Shown here in pieces: positions 40,517 to 49,222 of a DNA stretch of 64,000 nt (position 1 is its first letter; each line of letters begins with the position of its first letter). Below the pieces are notes generated by a model, which worked only from the letters and a program-made list of their open reading frames with translations, was not told the DNA's origin and made no database searches. Source of the DNA: Streptomyces sp. Je 1-79 (GTDB lineage Bacteria > Actinomycetota > Actinomycetes > Streptomycetales > Streptomycetaceae); assembly GCF_025195125.1 (NCBI RefSeq), contig NZ_JAMGSL010000010.1, positions 62,001-126,000 of the forward strand, written 5' to 3'. A program made the position numbers and the translations under genes.

Positions 40517-41209
40517 TTACTGCTCGGCGAGTGCCCGCAGACGGCTGAGCGCGCGGTGCTGCGCCACCCGTACCGCCCCGGGGGACATCCCGAGCATCTG
40601 GCCGGTCTCCTCGGCCGTGAGGCCGACCGCCACCCGCAGCACCAGCAGCTCGCGCTGGTTCTCCGGGAGGTTGGCGAGGAGCTTCTTGGCCCACTCGGCA
40701 TCGTCGCTGAGCAGCGCGCGTTCCTCGGGGCCCAGCGAGTCGTCGGGCCGCTCGGGCATCTCGTCGGAGGGCACGGCCGTCGAACCCGGGTGCCGCATGG
40801 CGGCCCGCTGCAGATCGGCGACCTTGTGTCCGGCGATGGCGAAGACGAAGGCCTCGAAGGGCCTGCCCGTGTCCTTGTAGCGCGGCAGCGCCATCAGGAC
40901 GGCGACGCAGACCTCCTGCGCGAGGTCCTCGACGAAGTGGCGAGCATCACCGGGAAGCCGGTTCAGCCGCGTGCGGCAATAGCGCAGGGCGAGAGGGTGC
41001 ACGCGCGCCAGAAGGTCGTGCGTGGCCTGCTCGTCGCCGTCGACGGCACGGTGAACGAGTGCACCGATCTCCCCCGGCCCTACGGGCATGGGGGACCCCA
41101 CGGTCTCGTCGTCGCGCATCGCTCCATGGTGCCTTGACGCCTGAGCGTTCGCGGCACCGCGTCCGTTGTTGTGCACTGAAGCGTTATGAGCAGGTGCGCC
41201 GGAACTCAT
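40517..41209 (-). CDS. shbA: ECF RNA polymerase sigma factor ShbA
   Basis: Encodes 230 residues from the ATG at 41209, preceded by GGGGAGGGCGCAGGAG; a shorter start at 41119 (MRDDE, 200 aa) is an alternative. Region 2 includes FVEDLAQEVCVAVLMALPRYKDTGRPFEAFVFAIAGHKVADL and region 4 GLTAEETGQMLGMSPGAVRVAQHRALSRLRAL. In S. griseus the orthologue directs transcription of hrdB, the main vegetative sigma factor gene (established knowledge). The identification rests on the sequence type and its position between guaB and bldM. No anti-sigma gene is adjacent. Confidence 0.92.
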   Translation of the reverse strand: MSSGAPAHNASVHNNGRGAANAQASRHHGAMRDDETVGSPMPVGPGEIGALVHRAVDGDEQATHDLLARVHPLALRYCRTRLNRLPGDARHFVEDLAQEVCVAVLMALPRYKDTGRPFEAFVFAIAGHKVADLQRAAMRHPGSTAVPSDEMPERPDDSLGPEERALLSDDAEWAKKLLANLPENQRELLVLRVAVGLTAEETGQMLGMSPGAVRVAQHRALSRLRALAEQ

Positions 41210-41390
41210 CTCCTGCGCCCTCCCCTTCCGCTCGATCGACTCGTCCCCGAGGAACTCCACATCTTCAAGGATGCGGCATCCCGCGCGGAAGTGACACAAG
41301 CCGCCGCAACGGAGACCCGGGCAGCCGTCGTGACGGGGCCCGGGTGCCGCCCCGTCCGCGCTCGGCGGACGGGGATGCGGCCGACAGGGC

Positions 41391-42002
41391 CTAGCGGACC
41401 AGGCCCCAGCGGAATCCGAGCGCGACGGCGTGCGCCCGGTCCGACGCGCCCAGCTTCTTGAACAGCCGCCGCGCGTGCGTCTTGACCGTGTCCTCCGAGA
41501 GGAAGAGCTCGCGCCCGATCTCCGCGTTGGACCGGCCGTGGCTCATTCCTTCGAGCACCTGGATCTCACGTGCGGTGAGCGTCGGCGCCGCCCCCATCTC
41601 GGCCGACCGCAGCCGACGAGGGGCGAGCCGCCAGGTCGGGTCGGCGAGGGCCTGGGTGACCGTGGCCCGCAGCTCGGCGCGCGAGGCGTCCTTGTGCAGG
41701 TAGCCACGGGCACCGGCGGCGACCGCGAGCGCGACACCGTCCAGGTCCTCGGCGACGGTGAGCATGATGATGCGGGCGCCGGGGTCCGCGGACAGCAGCC
41801 GGCGGACGGTCTCCACGCCGCCCAGACCGGGCATGCGTACGTCCATCAGAATCAGGTCCGAGCGGTCCGCGCCCCAGCGGCGGAGGACTTCCTCGCCGTT
41901 GGCCGCGGTGGTCACGCGCTCCACGCCGGGCACGGTCGCGACCGCACGGCGAAGAGCCTCTCGGGCAAGCGGGGAGTCGTCGCAGACGAGGACGGATGTC
42001 AT
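41391..42002 (-). CDS. bldM: Developmental response regulator BldM
   Basis: Encodes 203 residues, the published length of BldM. An atypical receiver domain (about 1-120; CDDSPLAREALRRAV, LILMDVRMPG) is followed by a LuxR-type HTH (about 140-203; LTAREIQVLEGMSHGRSNAEIGRELFLSEDTVKTHARRLFKKL). BldM acts as a homodimer early, and as a heterodimer with WhiI later, to switch on sporulation genes; its phosphorylation is thought not to be needed (established knowledge). An exact sigma-BldN-type promoter lies about 125 bp upstream of its start. whiD is divergent from it. Confidence 0.97.
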   Translation of the reverse strand: MTSVLVCDDSPLAREALRRAVATVPGVERVTTAANGEEVLRRWGADRSDLILMDVRMPGLGGVETVRRLLSADPGARIIMLTVAEDLDGVALAVAAGARGYLHKDASRAELRATVTQALADPTWRLAPRRLRSAEMGAAPTLTAREIQVLEGMSHGRSNAEIGRELFLSEDTVKTHARRLFKKLGASDRAHAVALGFRWGLVR

Positions 42003-42453
42003 GGCCGCCCTCCGCAGCTGATGCGCGTCACCTTGAGCCTCCAGGGCTGGTACGTATCGTCACCTGTGCGGTTGACGCTCTCGGACACCTGCCCGAGCGC
42101 TTGTTCCTTCAACCGCCTCCGCACTCTCAACGACGGTCACTCGAAAGAGTTACGGGCCGGGCGGCCGCCTTCGGCACTCTACGTGAGGGCGCGTGCGCAG
42201 AGGAGAGCCACGCAGGTGATCCGTCCATCGCTGGAAGCTATGCCCCATTTAGCGGGTTTTCTTCCCTTTTTGTGGTGTCTGTGGCTAGATTCGCAATGAG
42301 TCATATTTACATCTACTAAGACAGTAGTTGTACGGTCGGGTCGAGCCCGCGAGAGCGGGTACGCGAGACCCATGGGGGGAGAAGGGCCCCCGGCTCATCG
42401 GCCATCAACCCGCCCACCAATCCGTTCGACACGGTTTCAAGGGGACTAGCGCA
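42003..42453. promoter_or_regulatory. 451-bp divergent bldM-whiD control region
   Basis: This gap has no gene of its own. It holds the bldM sigma-BldN promoter (42127-42154, minus strand) and, toward whiD, an unusually AT-rich stretch (about 42245-42325). In it, TAGATT (42286-42291) is a -10-like candidate for whiD on the plus strand. No matching -35 is clear there. Confidence 0.5.
42127..42154 (-). promoter_or_regulatory. bldM promoter of the sigma-BldN class
   Basis: On the minus strand CGTAAC (42154-42149) and CGTTGA (42132-42127) are separated by exactly 16 bp, the consensus known for sigma-BldN. In S. coelicolor bldM promoter p1 depends on BldN. Predicted start is near 42120, giving a 5'-UTR of about 118 nt. 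Confidence 0.88.
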
Positions 42454-42795
42454 ATGGCAGATTTCTCCCGCCTTCCCGGACCCAACGCCGATCTGTGGGA
42501 CTGGCAGCTGCTCGCGGCCTGCCGCGGAGTCGACAGTTCCCTGTTCTTCCACCCCGAGGGAGAGCGCGGCGCGGCACGGAGTGCGCGTGAGAACTCGGCG
42601 AAAGAGGTCTGCATGCGGTGCCCGGTGCGCGCGGAGTGCGCGGCACACGCACTCGCCGTACGCGAGCCCTACGGCGTATGGGGCGGCCTCACCGAGGACG
42701 AACGCGAAGAGCTCATGGGACGAGCCCGCAATCGCCTGATCACGGCTTCGGCCGCGGCGTCGGCATCGGGTTCGGCAGGCGCGGGGCGCGCCTGA
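42454..42795 (+). CDS. whiD: WhiB-family iron-sulfur regulator WhiD
   Basis: Encodes 113 residues from the ATG at 42454, AAGGGGAC 7 nt upstream. The four iron-sulfur ligands are at Cys23, Cys53, Cys56 and Cys62, the same numbers as in published WhiD. The Wbl signature GVWGGLTEDER and a basic C-terminal stretch follow. Wbl proteins bind a [4Fe-4S] cluster and region 4 of the main sigma factor. WhiD is needed for spore maturation and septation (established knowledge). It is divergent from bldM and followed by a strong terminator. Confidence 0.97.
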   Translation: MADFSRLPGPNADLWDWQLLAACRGVDSSLFFHPEGERGAARSARENSAKEVCMRCPVRAECAAHALAVREPYGVWGGLTEDEREELMGRARNRLITASAAASASGSAGAGRA

Positions 42796-42868
42796 ACGCC
42801 CGACGTCACTGAAGGAACGTTTCTGCCCGTGGCGGGGCCGGGACCTCACCCCACCCGGCCCCACGGTC

Positions 42869-42903
42869 CCGCGCCGCACGCGGCCCGGGGGCGTGCGGCG
42901 CGG
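42869..42903. terminator. Terminator between whiD and the LysR gene
   Basis: 13-bp GC stem (42869-42881 with 42891-42903), 9-nt loop, 74 bp after whiD, in the convergent gap to the LysR gene. Confidence 0.75.
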
Positions 42904-43049
42904 AGGGGCAGCTCGGCACAGAAGACAGAAGTGCGCCGGGGCCCGGATGGCGCCACGGTCCGCCCCGCGCCGCGAGGCGGCGTCGTGTGCGAGGTGACCG
43001 CCGCGCCCGAGGCGACATACGCCCGAGGTGGCATACACCCGAGGTTGCG

Positions 43050-43955
43050 CTACGCGCGCGTGGCCGCGCGTCCGGCCGCGCGGGTCAGTTCGTCCAGGGT
43101 CGCCGCGACCGCAGGGACCTTCGCCAGGTCGGGCAGGGTGAGGGCGACGATCTCGCGCTCCACGGCCGGTTCCACCGCGACGGTCCGCGCCCCCTTGGGG
43201 CGTACGGACTCGATCGCGAGCTCCGGCAGGACCGCGACCCCAAGGCCGGCCCCGACCAGCCCGACCACGGCCGGGTAGTCGTCGGTGGCGAAGTCGATGC
43301 GCGGGGTGAACCCCGCCTCCTCGCACACGTCCACCAACTGCCGCCGGCAGCGCGGGCAGCCCGCGATCCAGGACTCGTCGGCGAGTTCGGCGATGCCCAC
43401 CGCGCGGGCGTCGGCGAGGCGGTGCCCCTCGGGCACCAGGCCCACCAGGCGGTCGGCGAGCAGCGGCCGGACGATCAGGTCGTCCCACTCCGCCGGACCC
43501 GCGCCGTAACGGAAGGCCAGGGCCACGTCGCAGTCGCCCTCGCGCAGCATCTCCACCGAGCGGGGCGGCTCGGCCTCCACCAGCGAGACGCGCGTGCCCG
43601 GGTGCGCCGCGCGCAGGGCCGCGAGGGCGGTGGGGACCAGCGTCGAGCTGCCGCTGGGGAAGGAGACCAGCCGGACACGGCCGGCGCGCAGCCCCGCGAT
43701 CGCGGCCACCTCCTCCTCGGCGGCGGTCAAGCCGGCCAAGATGCCCGAGGCGTGCCGGACCAGGGCCTCGCCCGCCTGCGTGAGGCGCATCTCGCGGCCC
43801 GTCCGGATCAGCAGGGTCGTACCGGCGGAGGTTTCCAGCGCCTTCATCTGCTGGCTCACCGCGGGCTGGGTGCAGCCCAGTTCGCGCGCGGCGGCGGAGA
43901 AGGAGCCGGTCGCGGCGACGGCGCGCAGGACGCGGAGATGGCGGGCCTCGATCAT
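43050..43955 (-). CDS. LysR family transcriptional regulator
   Basis: Encodes 301 residues. The N-terminal winged HTH (about 1-60) reads HLRVLRAVAATGSFSAAARELGCTQPAVSQQMKALE, followed by a type 2 periplasmic-binding effector domain (about 90-295). The effector region contains CPRCRRQL, a CxxC that could sense redox or metal, though this is speculative. The MOSC protein gene is divergent 79 bp away and is the likely target. AAGC-GAA-GCTT (43967-43977) is a short palindrome in the gap. Inducer unknown. Confidence 0.92.
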   Translation of the reverse strand: MIEARHLRVLRAVAATGSFSAAARELGCTQPAVSQQMKALETSAGTTLLIRTGREMRLTQAGEALVRHASGILAGLTAAEEEVAAIAGLRAGRVRLVSFPSGSSTLVPTALAALRAAHPGTRVSLVEAEPPRSVEMLREGDCDVALAFRYGAGPAEWDDLIVRPLLADRLVGLVPEGHRLADARAVGIAELADESWIAGCPRCRRQLVDVCEEAGFTPRIDFATDDYPAVVGLVGAGLGVAVLPELAIESVRPKGARTVAVEPAVEREIVALTLPDLAKVPAVAATLDELTRAAGRAATRA

Positions 43956-44034
43956 GTGTCGAGCATAAGCGAAGCTTGGACCTCGGAGCGAATACTTCTT
44001 GGCGGCTTTGGGGCGGGAGGCCTAGGGTGCCGTT

Positions 44035-44712
44035 ATGAAGCTTCTGAGTGTGAATGTCGGACGCGCCATGGCCGCGGACTACACGGAGTCGGCGTCGGGC
44101 CTGACGGGCATCGACAAGCGTCCGGTCGAGGGGCCGGTGCGGGTCGACGCGCCGGGTCCGCGCGGTGTGGGGACGAGTGGGCTCGCCGGGGACGTCGTGT
44201 GCGACCTGCGCTTCCACGGCGGGGACGACCGAGCCGTGTCCGCCTTCGCCCGTGAGGACATGGACGCCTGGGAGCGCGAGCTGGGCCGGCCGCTGGCCAA
44301 CGGGTCCTTCGGCGAGAACCTGACCACGCTCGGGCTCGACGTGAACGGGGCCCTGGTCGGCGAGCGTTGGCGGATCGGTCCGGAGGTCGTCCTGGAGGTG
44401 ACCGGCGGCCGCATCCCCTGCCGTACGTTCGGTGGCTTCGTCGGGGAGAAGGGGTGGGTCCGCCGCTTCACGCAGTCGGCGGCCGGGCCCGGCGCCCTGC
44501 TGCGGGTCGTCACGCCGGGCGAGTTCACCGTCGGCGACCCGGTGGAGATCGTCCACCGCCCCAGCCACGACATCACGGTCTCGCTGCTGCACCGGGCCGC
44601 GACCACGGAGCGCGCTCTGCTGCCGAGCACCCTGGTCGCCGCCGAGTGGATGGAGTCGGGACTGCTCGAACTGGCCCGTACCTACACGGAGAAGTACGGC
44701 ACCGGCGCATAG
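44035..44712 (+). CDS. MOSC domain-containing protein
   Basis: Encodes 225 residues. The MOSC core is visible: GLAGDVVCDLRFHGGDDRAV, then FGENLTTLGLD and GPEVVLEVTGGRIPCRTFGGF with the conserved Cys. MOSC proteins handle sulfur on molybdenum-cofactor-type substrates or bind molybdopterin reductively (for example YiiM, which reduces N-hydroxylated bases). It resembles the YiiM-like stand-alone class in length. Divergent from a LysR regulator that may control it, and ended by its own terminator. Confidence 0.9.
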   Translation: MKLLSVNVGRAMAADYTESASGLTGIDKRPVEGPVRVDAPGPRGVGTSGLAGDVVCDLRFHGGDDRAVSAFAREDMDAWERELGRPLANGSFGENLTTLGLDVNGALVGERWRIGPEVVLEVTGGRIPCRTFGGFVGEKGWVRRFTQSAAGPGALLRVVTPGEFTVGDPVEIVHRPSHDITVSLLHRAATTERALLPSTLVAAEWMESGLLELARTYTEKYGTGA

Positions 44713-44724
44713 CCGCCCGTCCGC

Positions 44725-44754
44725 TCCGGCCTCGGGGACAGCCCCGAGGCCGGA
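44725..44754 (+). terminator. Terminator after the MOSC gene
   Basis: Perfect 13-bp stem (44725-44737 with 44742-44754) with ACAG loop, 12 bp past the MOSC stop. Confidence 0.8.
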
Positions 44755-45071
44755 TCAGGGGCCTTTCGGGGGCGGACCAGGGACCGTCCCCGATGTGTGC
44801 GCCGGGGGCGGGACGGGACGCTGTTCGCATGTCTCGGCTCAAGCGCGTTCTCATCGTTCTCGGGTCGGTCGTCGCGGTCCTGATCGCGGCGGTCGGCGGC
44901 GGTTTCCTGCGGCTGTACTCGGACGCGACGGCGTCCCCGGCCGGCTCGACGGAGTCGGCGGGAGGATCGCCGTCCGGATCAGGAACGGACCGTTCGTGGT
45001 CCTGGAGAAGGGGCAGGGGGCGGGGAAGGTCCATATGCCGCGCGCACACGCGGGGCACTAAGTTGCCGCGT
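44755..45071 (+). other. 317-bp gap with possible N-terminal extension of the SDR gene
   Basis: From an ATG at 44829 the reading frame is open and in phase into the SDR gene. It starts with MSRLKRVLIVLGSV and a hydrophobic stretch followed by Ser/Gly-rich and Arg-rich residues. There is no good ribosome site, and the codon pattern weakens after about 44985. It may be a remnant of a small exported protein. A -10-like TAAGTT (45059-45064) ending 7 nt before the SDR ATG argues that the SDR starts at 45072. Confidence 0.45.
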
Positions 45072-45845
45072 ATGACGACTGCACTGATTACGGGCGCGAC
45101 GGCGGGGATCGGGGCCGCCTTCGCGCGGAAGCTGGCGGCGGACGGACACGATGTCGTGCTCGTGGCCCGCGATGTGAAGAGACTGCGGGAGCAGGCGACC
45201 GAACTGCACGACCGGCACGGCATCGAGGCCGAGGTACTGGCGGCGGATCTGGCCGAGGAGAAGGGGATCGCGGCCGTTGAGGCCCGGCTCTCCGACCCGA
45301 AGCAGCCGGTGGACCTGCTGGTGAACAACGCCGGCTTCGGCAACAAGGGCCGGTTCCTGGAAGTGTCCATGGCCGACGAGCTGAAGATGCTGACGGTGCA
45401 CTGCGAGGCGGTGCTCCGGCTGACGTCGGCGGCGGCGGAGTCCATGCGCGCCCGGGGCAGGGGCGGGGTCGTCAACGTGGCCTCGGTGGCGGCCTTCGTG
45501 CCGCGGGGCACCTACGGCGCCTCCAAGGCGTGGGTGGTGCAGTTCACACAGGGCGCCGCGCGCGACCTGGCGGGGACCGGGGTACGGCTCATGGCGCTCT
45601 GCCCGGGCTTCGTGCGGACGGAGTTCCACGAGCGGGCCGGGATGGGGACGGACAACATCCCGGGCTGGATGTGGCTCGACGCGGACAAACTGGTGGACGC
45701 GGCGCTGAGCGATCTGGCGCGCGGGAAGACGCTGTCCATCCCCGACCCCCGCTACAAGGCGCTGATGGGTGTGGTGAAGCTGGCGCCCCGCGGCCTGCTC
45801 GGCGGTGTGTCCTCCAAGGCGGGCCGCAAGTACGGGCCCAAGTGA
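45072..45845 (+). CDS. Short-chain dehydrogenase/reductase
   Basis: Encodes 257 residues from the ATG at 45072. NADPH-binding motif LITGATAGIGAAFARKLA and NNAGFGNKG are followed by the catalytic set: Ser in VNVASVAAFV and YxxxK in GTYGASKAWV. ARDVKRL after the second strand suggests NADPH preference. Fits the DltE/YqjQ-like subfamily of classical SDRs. Probably leaderless, with TAAGTT as -10. Substrate cannot be assigned. Confidence 0.93.
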   Translation: MTTALITGATAGIGAAFARKLAADGHDVVLVARDVKRLREQATELHDRHGIEAEVLAADLAEEKGIAAVEARLSDPKQPVDLLVNNAGFGNKGRFLEVSMADELKMLTVHCEAVLRLTSAAAESMRARGRGGVVNVASVAAFVPRGTYGASKAWVVQFTQGAARDLAGTGVRLMALCPGFVRTEFHERAGMGTDNIPGWMWLDADKLVDAALSDLARGKTLSIPDPRYKALMGVVKLAPRGLLGGVSSKAGRKYGPK

Positions 45846-45935
45846 CGTCCGTCCGGCGCTACTTGCATCCACGACCCTTGTACGCCCCGATACCGGGAGG
45901 CGACGCCGCCGACACGTCGTTTCCGCCGCGGGGTC

Positions 45936-47828
45936 TCACCGGTCCTCCGGATCGAGGGCGTCGGGACCGTCCAGTGTGTTCAGTGTGTCCAGCCCGTCCA
46001 GCACGCCCGCCACGTCCAGTGCGTCGAGGTCGAGTCGGGCCGTGGTGCCGTTCTGCCAGGTCACGTGGATCGTGCGGCCGGTGACCTGGACGGTCGCGAG
46101 GGTGGTGACGGGGGCCGGGTCCGGCTCGGCGGTGAGGGAGGCGAGGGCGACGAAGAGTGATTCGGCGCCGCCGGTGGTGCCGTGCAGGGCGGCGGTGCGG
46201 GTGTGCGGGCCGCCCTGGAGCGTGGCGCCGGTGGCGAGTTCGGTGGTCCCGGCGGCGCGCGGGTAGCCGTGCACCGCGTGGAGCTGGACCGTCGGACCGT
46301 CTGGCGTGGTGGTCCAGCCGGTCTGGCGGACGGGGGTTCCGTCGGGGGCTCCGAGGACGAGGTGGGCGCGGACCTCGGCGCGGCCGTGGGCCAGGGTCGC
46401 GGAGAGGACGCGTATCCCGGGGAGCGGGGTATGGAGGGAGGCGGCCCAGCCGGGGCCGGTGCCGGCCGGGGTGGCCGGGCCGCGCCGGGTGACCCGGCCG
46501 TCGAGGACCAGGGCGAAGTGGTTGTCGGCGTGGTCGGGCGGGGCCGTCGGGCCGGTGCGGGTGGAGTACGCGTAGCGGCCGTAGCCGGGGTCGTCCTCGG
46601 CCGCCGGGTCACCGGCTCCGTGGTTGCTGCCGTGGTTGTGGAGGCGTACGAGTCCGTCGGCGGCGGTGGTCTGGATGAGCAGCGCGGCCGGGGCGACGGG
46701 GCGCACGGTGTCGGCGCGCTCGACGGGGAGGGGCTCTTCACGGTCCGTCCAGGCCGGGTGGTCGGCGGGCAGGAGGAGGCCGAGGAAGCCTTTGGAGGCC
46801 CAGTAGGGGGAGGCGGGGCCCGAGTAGCTCTGGACGATCGGTGCGTAGGGGCCGTGCCAGCCGAGGGTGAGCAGCTCGCGCTCGTCGCACGCGCCCCGGT
46901 CCAGGAAGTACCGCAGCGTGCCGGAGGCGAGGCGGCGGGTGGCGCCGGCTGTGAGCGGGGTGTGGCCGGTGAGGGCGCCGAGCCAGGGGGCGGCGGCAGC
47001 GGCGAAGCGGTAGACGAGGGAGCGGCCGTACGGGAGGGGGGCGCCGCTGGCGTCGAAGAGGTGGACGTAGTCGTCGAGGTGGGCGCGCAGGCGGGGGCCG
47101 TAGCGGGCGAGGAGTTCCCGGTCGCCGGAGAGGTGGGCGTGCAGGACGGGGTAGAAGTGCAGCGCCCAGCCGTTGTAGTGGTCGAAGGCACGGTTGTCGC
47201 CGTCGCTGTACCAGCCGTCGCCGAGGTACCACGTCTCGATCCGGTCGAGGGAGCGGTCGATCGTCGCGGTCGCGCGGTCCGTCTCGATGCCGGCGTCCTG
47301 GAGGAAGCCGGCGACCGTGAGGCCGAAGAGCCACCAGTTGTTGTCGACCGGGGAGGGTTCGAGGGCCGGCAGCAGCCATGCGACGGCGCGCTGCCGGGTG
47401 CGGTCGTCGAGGGTGTCCCAGAGCCATGGGCGGGTCAGCCGCAACCCGAGGGCGACGGAGGCGGATTCGACGACGGCCTGGCGTACGTCGGTGAGGAGCG
47501 GCCAGGCGTCGGGGCCGTCGCCGCCCGGGGCCTCCGTGCCGGCGGCGAGGCCTTCGGCGTGGAACGCCAGGTGGCCGTGCGGGTCCGCGCCCCGGGCGCC
47601 CGCCGTGCGAAGGGCGGCCAGGAGGAACGTACGGGCATGGCCTTCGAGGCCGTCGGAGCGGATGCCGGACCAGCTGGGCCGGGGCCCGGGGAGGTCGACG
47701 CGTCCGTTGCGGGGCGAGGCGTAGGGCCGGACGGCGAGCAGGAGCCGGTCGGCGGCGTCCTCCCAGTGGGCGCGGGTCCAGCCGGTGTACGGACTGAGCT
47801 CACGGTTCTCGGGCGGCGTGGGCATCAT
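45936..47828 (-). CDS. DUF2264 domain-containing protein (alpha/alpha-toroid glycan enzyme candidate)
   Basis: Encodes 630 residues with no secretion signal. The opening NRELSPYTGWTRAHWEDAADRLL and the middle VDNNWWLFGLTVAGFLQDAG, DGWYSDGDNRAFDHYNGWALHFYPV and GHLAFHAEGL match DUF2264 proteins. The helical first 400 residues suggest an alpha/alpha toroid of the polysaccharide lyase or glycosyl hydrolase class; the last 200 are beta-rich. A role in uronic-acid or plant glycan breakdown is inference. A divergent sugar-type repressor and a palindromic operator adjoin its start. Confidence 0.87.
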   Translation of the reverse strand: MMPTPPENRELSPYTGWTRAHWEDAADRLLLAVRPYASPRNGRVDLPGPRPSWSGIRSDGLEGHARTFLLAALRTAGARGADPHGHLAFHAEGLAAGTEAPGGDGPDAWPLLTDVRQAVVESASVALGLRLTRPWLWDTLDDRTRQRAVAWLLPALEPSPVDNNWWLFGLTVAGFLQDAGIETDRATATIDRSLDRIETWYLGDGWYSDGDNRAFDHYNGWALHFYPVLHAHLSGDRELLARYGPRLRAHLDDYVHLFDASGAPLPYGRSLVYRFAAAAAPWLGALTGHTPLTAGATRRLASGTLRYFLDRGACDERELLTLGWHGPYAPIVQSYSGPASPYWASKGFLGLLLPADHPAWTDREEPLPVERADTVRPVAPAALLIQTTAADGLVRLHNHGSNHGAGDPAAEDDPGYGRYAYSTRTGPTAPPDHADNHFALVLDGRVTRRGPATPAGTGPGWAASLHTPLPGIRVLSATLAHGRAEVRAHLVLGAPDGTPVRQTGWTTTPDGPTVQLHAVHGYPRAAGTTELATGATLQGGPHTRTAALHGTTGGAESLFVALASLTAEPDPAPVTTLATVQVTGRTIHVTWQNGTTARLDLDALDVAGVLDGLDTLNTLDGPDALDPEDR

Positions 47829-47873
47829 GCTCCCTGAGGCGGAGATCGTCGTCGCCCGGAATCATGAACAGAC

Positions 47874-47933
47874 TTCGATCGAACGTCAATAAGATCGGAG
47901 CGAATGATCGAAACTCCCACTATTCGATCATTC
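47874..47933. promoter_or_regulatory. Palindromic operator pair in the DUF2264/regulator promoter
   Basis: An 11-bp perfect inverted repeat GAATGATCGAA-N10-TTCGATCATTC (47902-47933), plus a second palindrome TTCGATCGAA (47874-47883) sharing the ATCGAA half-site, lie between the divergent genes. They are strong candidates for binding by the neighbouring DeoR/LacI-type regulator. Confidence 0.75.
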
Positions 47934-47997
47934 TGGCGTAGGCTCCGGTCCCGGGACCGGCGTCACGCCGGACCAACCGACCGCGAGGGGATGCACC

Positions 47998-49146
47998 GTG
48001 CGCGCGAGTGCCGCCGAACGACACGACCGACTCCTGGCCCTGGTGCGCGAACACGGCACCGCTCGCGTCGCGGAGTTGGCCGACCGGCTCGGCGTCTCCC
48101 CGGTGACCGCCCGCCGCGACGTCGAGGCGCTGGCCGCCAAGGGGCTGCTCGACCGGGTGCACGGCCAGGTGTCCTGGCCCGAGCGCCACGCGACCCCTGA
48201 GACCGTCCGCCGCTCCGGCGAGGGCCTGGTCCTCGGGCTGCTCGCGCCCTCCGCCACGTACTACTTCGCCGAGGTCATCCGGGGTGCGCACGAGGCGGCC
48301 GCACGGGCGGGGGCCCGGCTGATCCTGCGGATCTCGGACTACCGCCCCGAGGAGGACCGCGCGCGCACCGAGGGCCTGCTCACGGCCGGCGCCGAGGGCG
48401 TGCTCGTCGCGCCCGGCTGGCGGGGCCCCGAGGACCGCACCGCGTACGGGAACTGGCTGGCCGAACTCCCCGTGCCGGCCGTGCTCCTGGAGCGCCGGGC
48501 CGATCCCGGCAGCCCGCTCGACGCCCTGGACCGGGTGGTCTCCGACCACGGGCACGGGGTCCTGCTCGCCCTGCGCCACCTGCTCGGCCTCGGCCACGGC
48601 ACCCCCCTGCTCGTGGCCCGGGGCGACAGCCCGACCGCACTCGCCGTGCGCGCCGGGTACGCGGAGGCACTGCTCACGCTGGACCTCACGGCACCCGGCC
48701 CGGTGATCGACTCCGTACCGGCCGACCAGGACCCGGAGGGGTTCGAGCGCGCGGTCAGAGCGCTGTACGAAGCGGTGAACTCGGGCCGGGTCAGCGCCGC
48801 CTTGGTCCACAACGACGTGGACGCGATCGAGATCGTCCAGCGCCTGGCCGAGCTGGGGGTGAAGGTGCCGGAGGATCTGGCCCTCATCGCGTACGACGAC
48901 GAGGTCGCCGCGCTCGCCGACACCCCGCTCACCGCGGTCGCCCCGCCCAAGCGCCAGGTCGGCAGGTACGCCACGGAACTGCTGGTGGAGCGGCTGACGG
49001 AGGCACGGGAGGCGGCCCCGGACGGTCCGGGCGAGGAGCCCGCCCGGCGCCATCTGAGCCTGTTGCCGCGGCTGCGCGTGCGGTCCTCCTGCGGGGCCCC
49101 GGCCGGCGCTGCCGGCGCCACCCCCTCGGGGGTACGCCCCTCCTGA
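47998..49146 (+). CDS. Transcriptional regulator: DeoR-type HTH joined to LacI-type sensor domain
   Basis: Encodes 382 residues from the GTG at 47998 (GAGGGG 10 nt upstream). The N-terminus is a DeoR-type HTH (RHDRLLALVREHGTARVAELADRLGVSPVTARRDVEALAAKGLL). The rest is a LacI/periplasmic-binding sensor: GLLAPSATYYFAEVIRGAHEAA, the DYRPEEDRARTEGLL loop, and the ALVHNDVDAIEIVQRL to LALIAYDDEVA region. The sensor probably binds a sugar released from the DUF2264 substrate. The combination is known in streptomycetes but unlike standard LacI, which uses a different HTH. Confidence 0.9.
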   Translation: MRASAAERHDRLLALVREHGTARVAELADRLGVSPVTARRDVEALAAKGLLDRVHGQVSWPERHATPETVRRSGEGLVLGLLAPSATYYFAEVIRGAHEAAARAGARLILRISDYRPEEDRARTEGLLTAGAEGVLVAPGWRGPEDRTAYGNWLAELPVPAVLLERRADPGSPLDALDRVVSDHGHGVLLALRHLLGLGHGTPLLVARGDSPTALAVRAGYAEALLTLDLTAPGPVIDSVPADQDPEGFERAVRALYEAVNSGRVSAALVHNDVDAIEIVQRLAELGVKVPEDLALIAYDDEVAALADTPLTAVAPPKRQVGRYATELLVERLTEAREAAPDGPGEEPARRHLSLLPRLRVRSSCGAPAGAAGATPSGVRPS

Positions 49147-49222
49147 TCGATTCGGTCCGGCCCCATGCACGTCAGAGCCCCGGACCTAGACTGGAAGGGT
49201 CCCACCCGGTCCGGGAGGTGCC

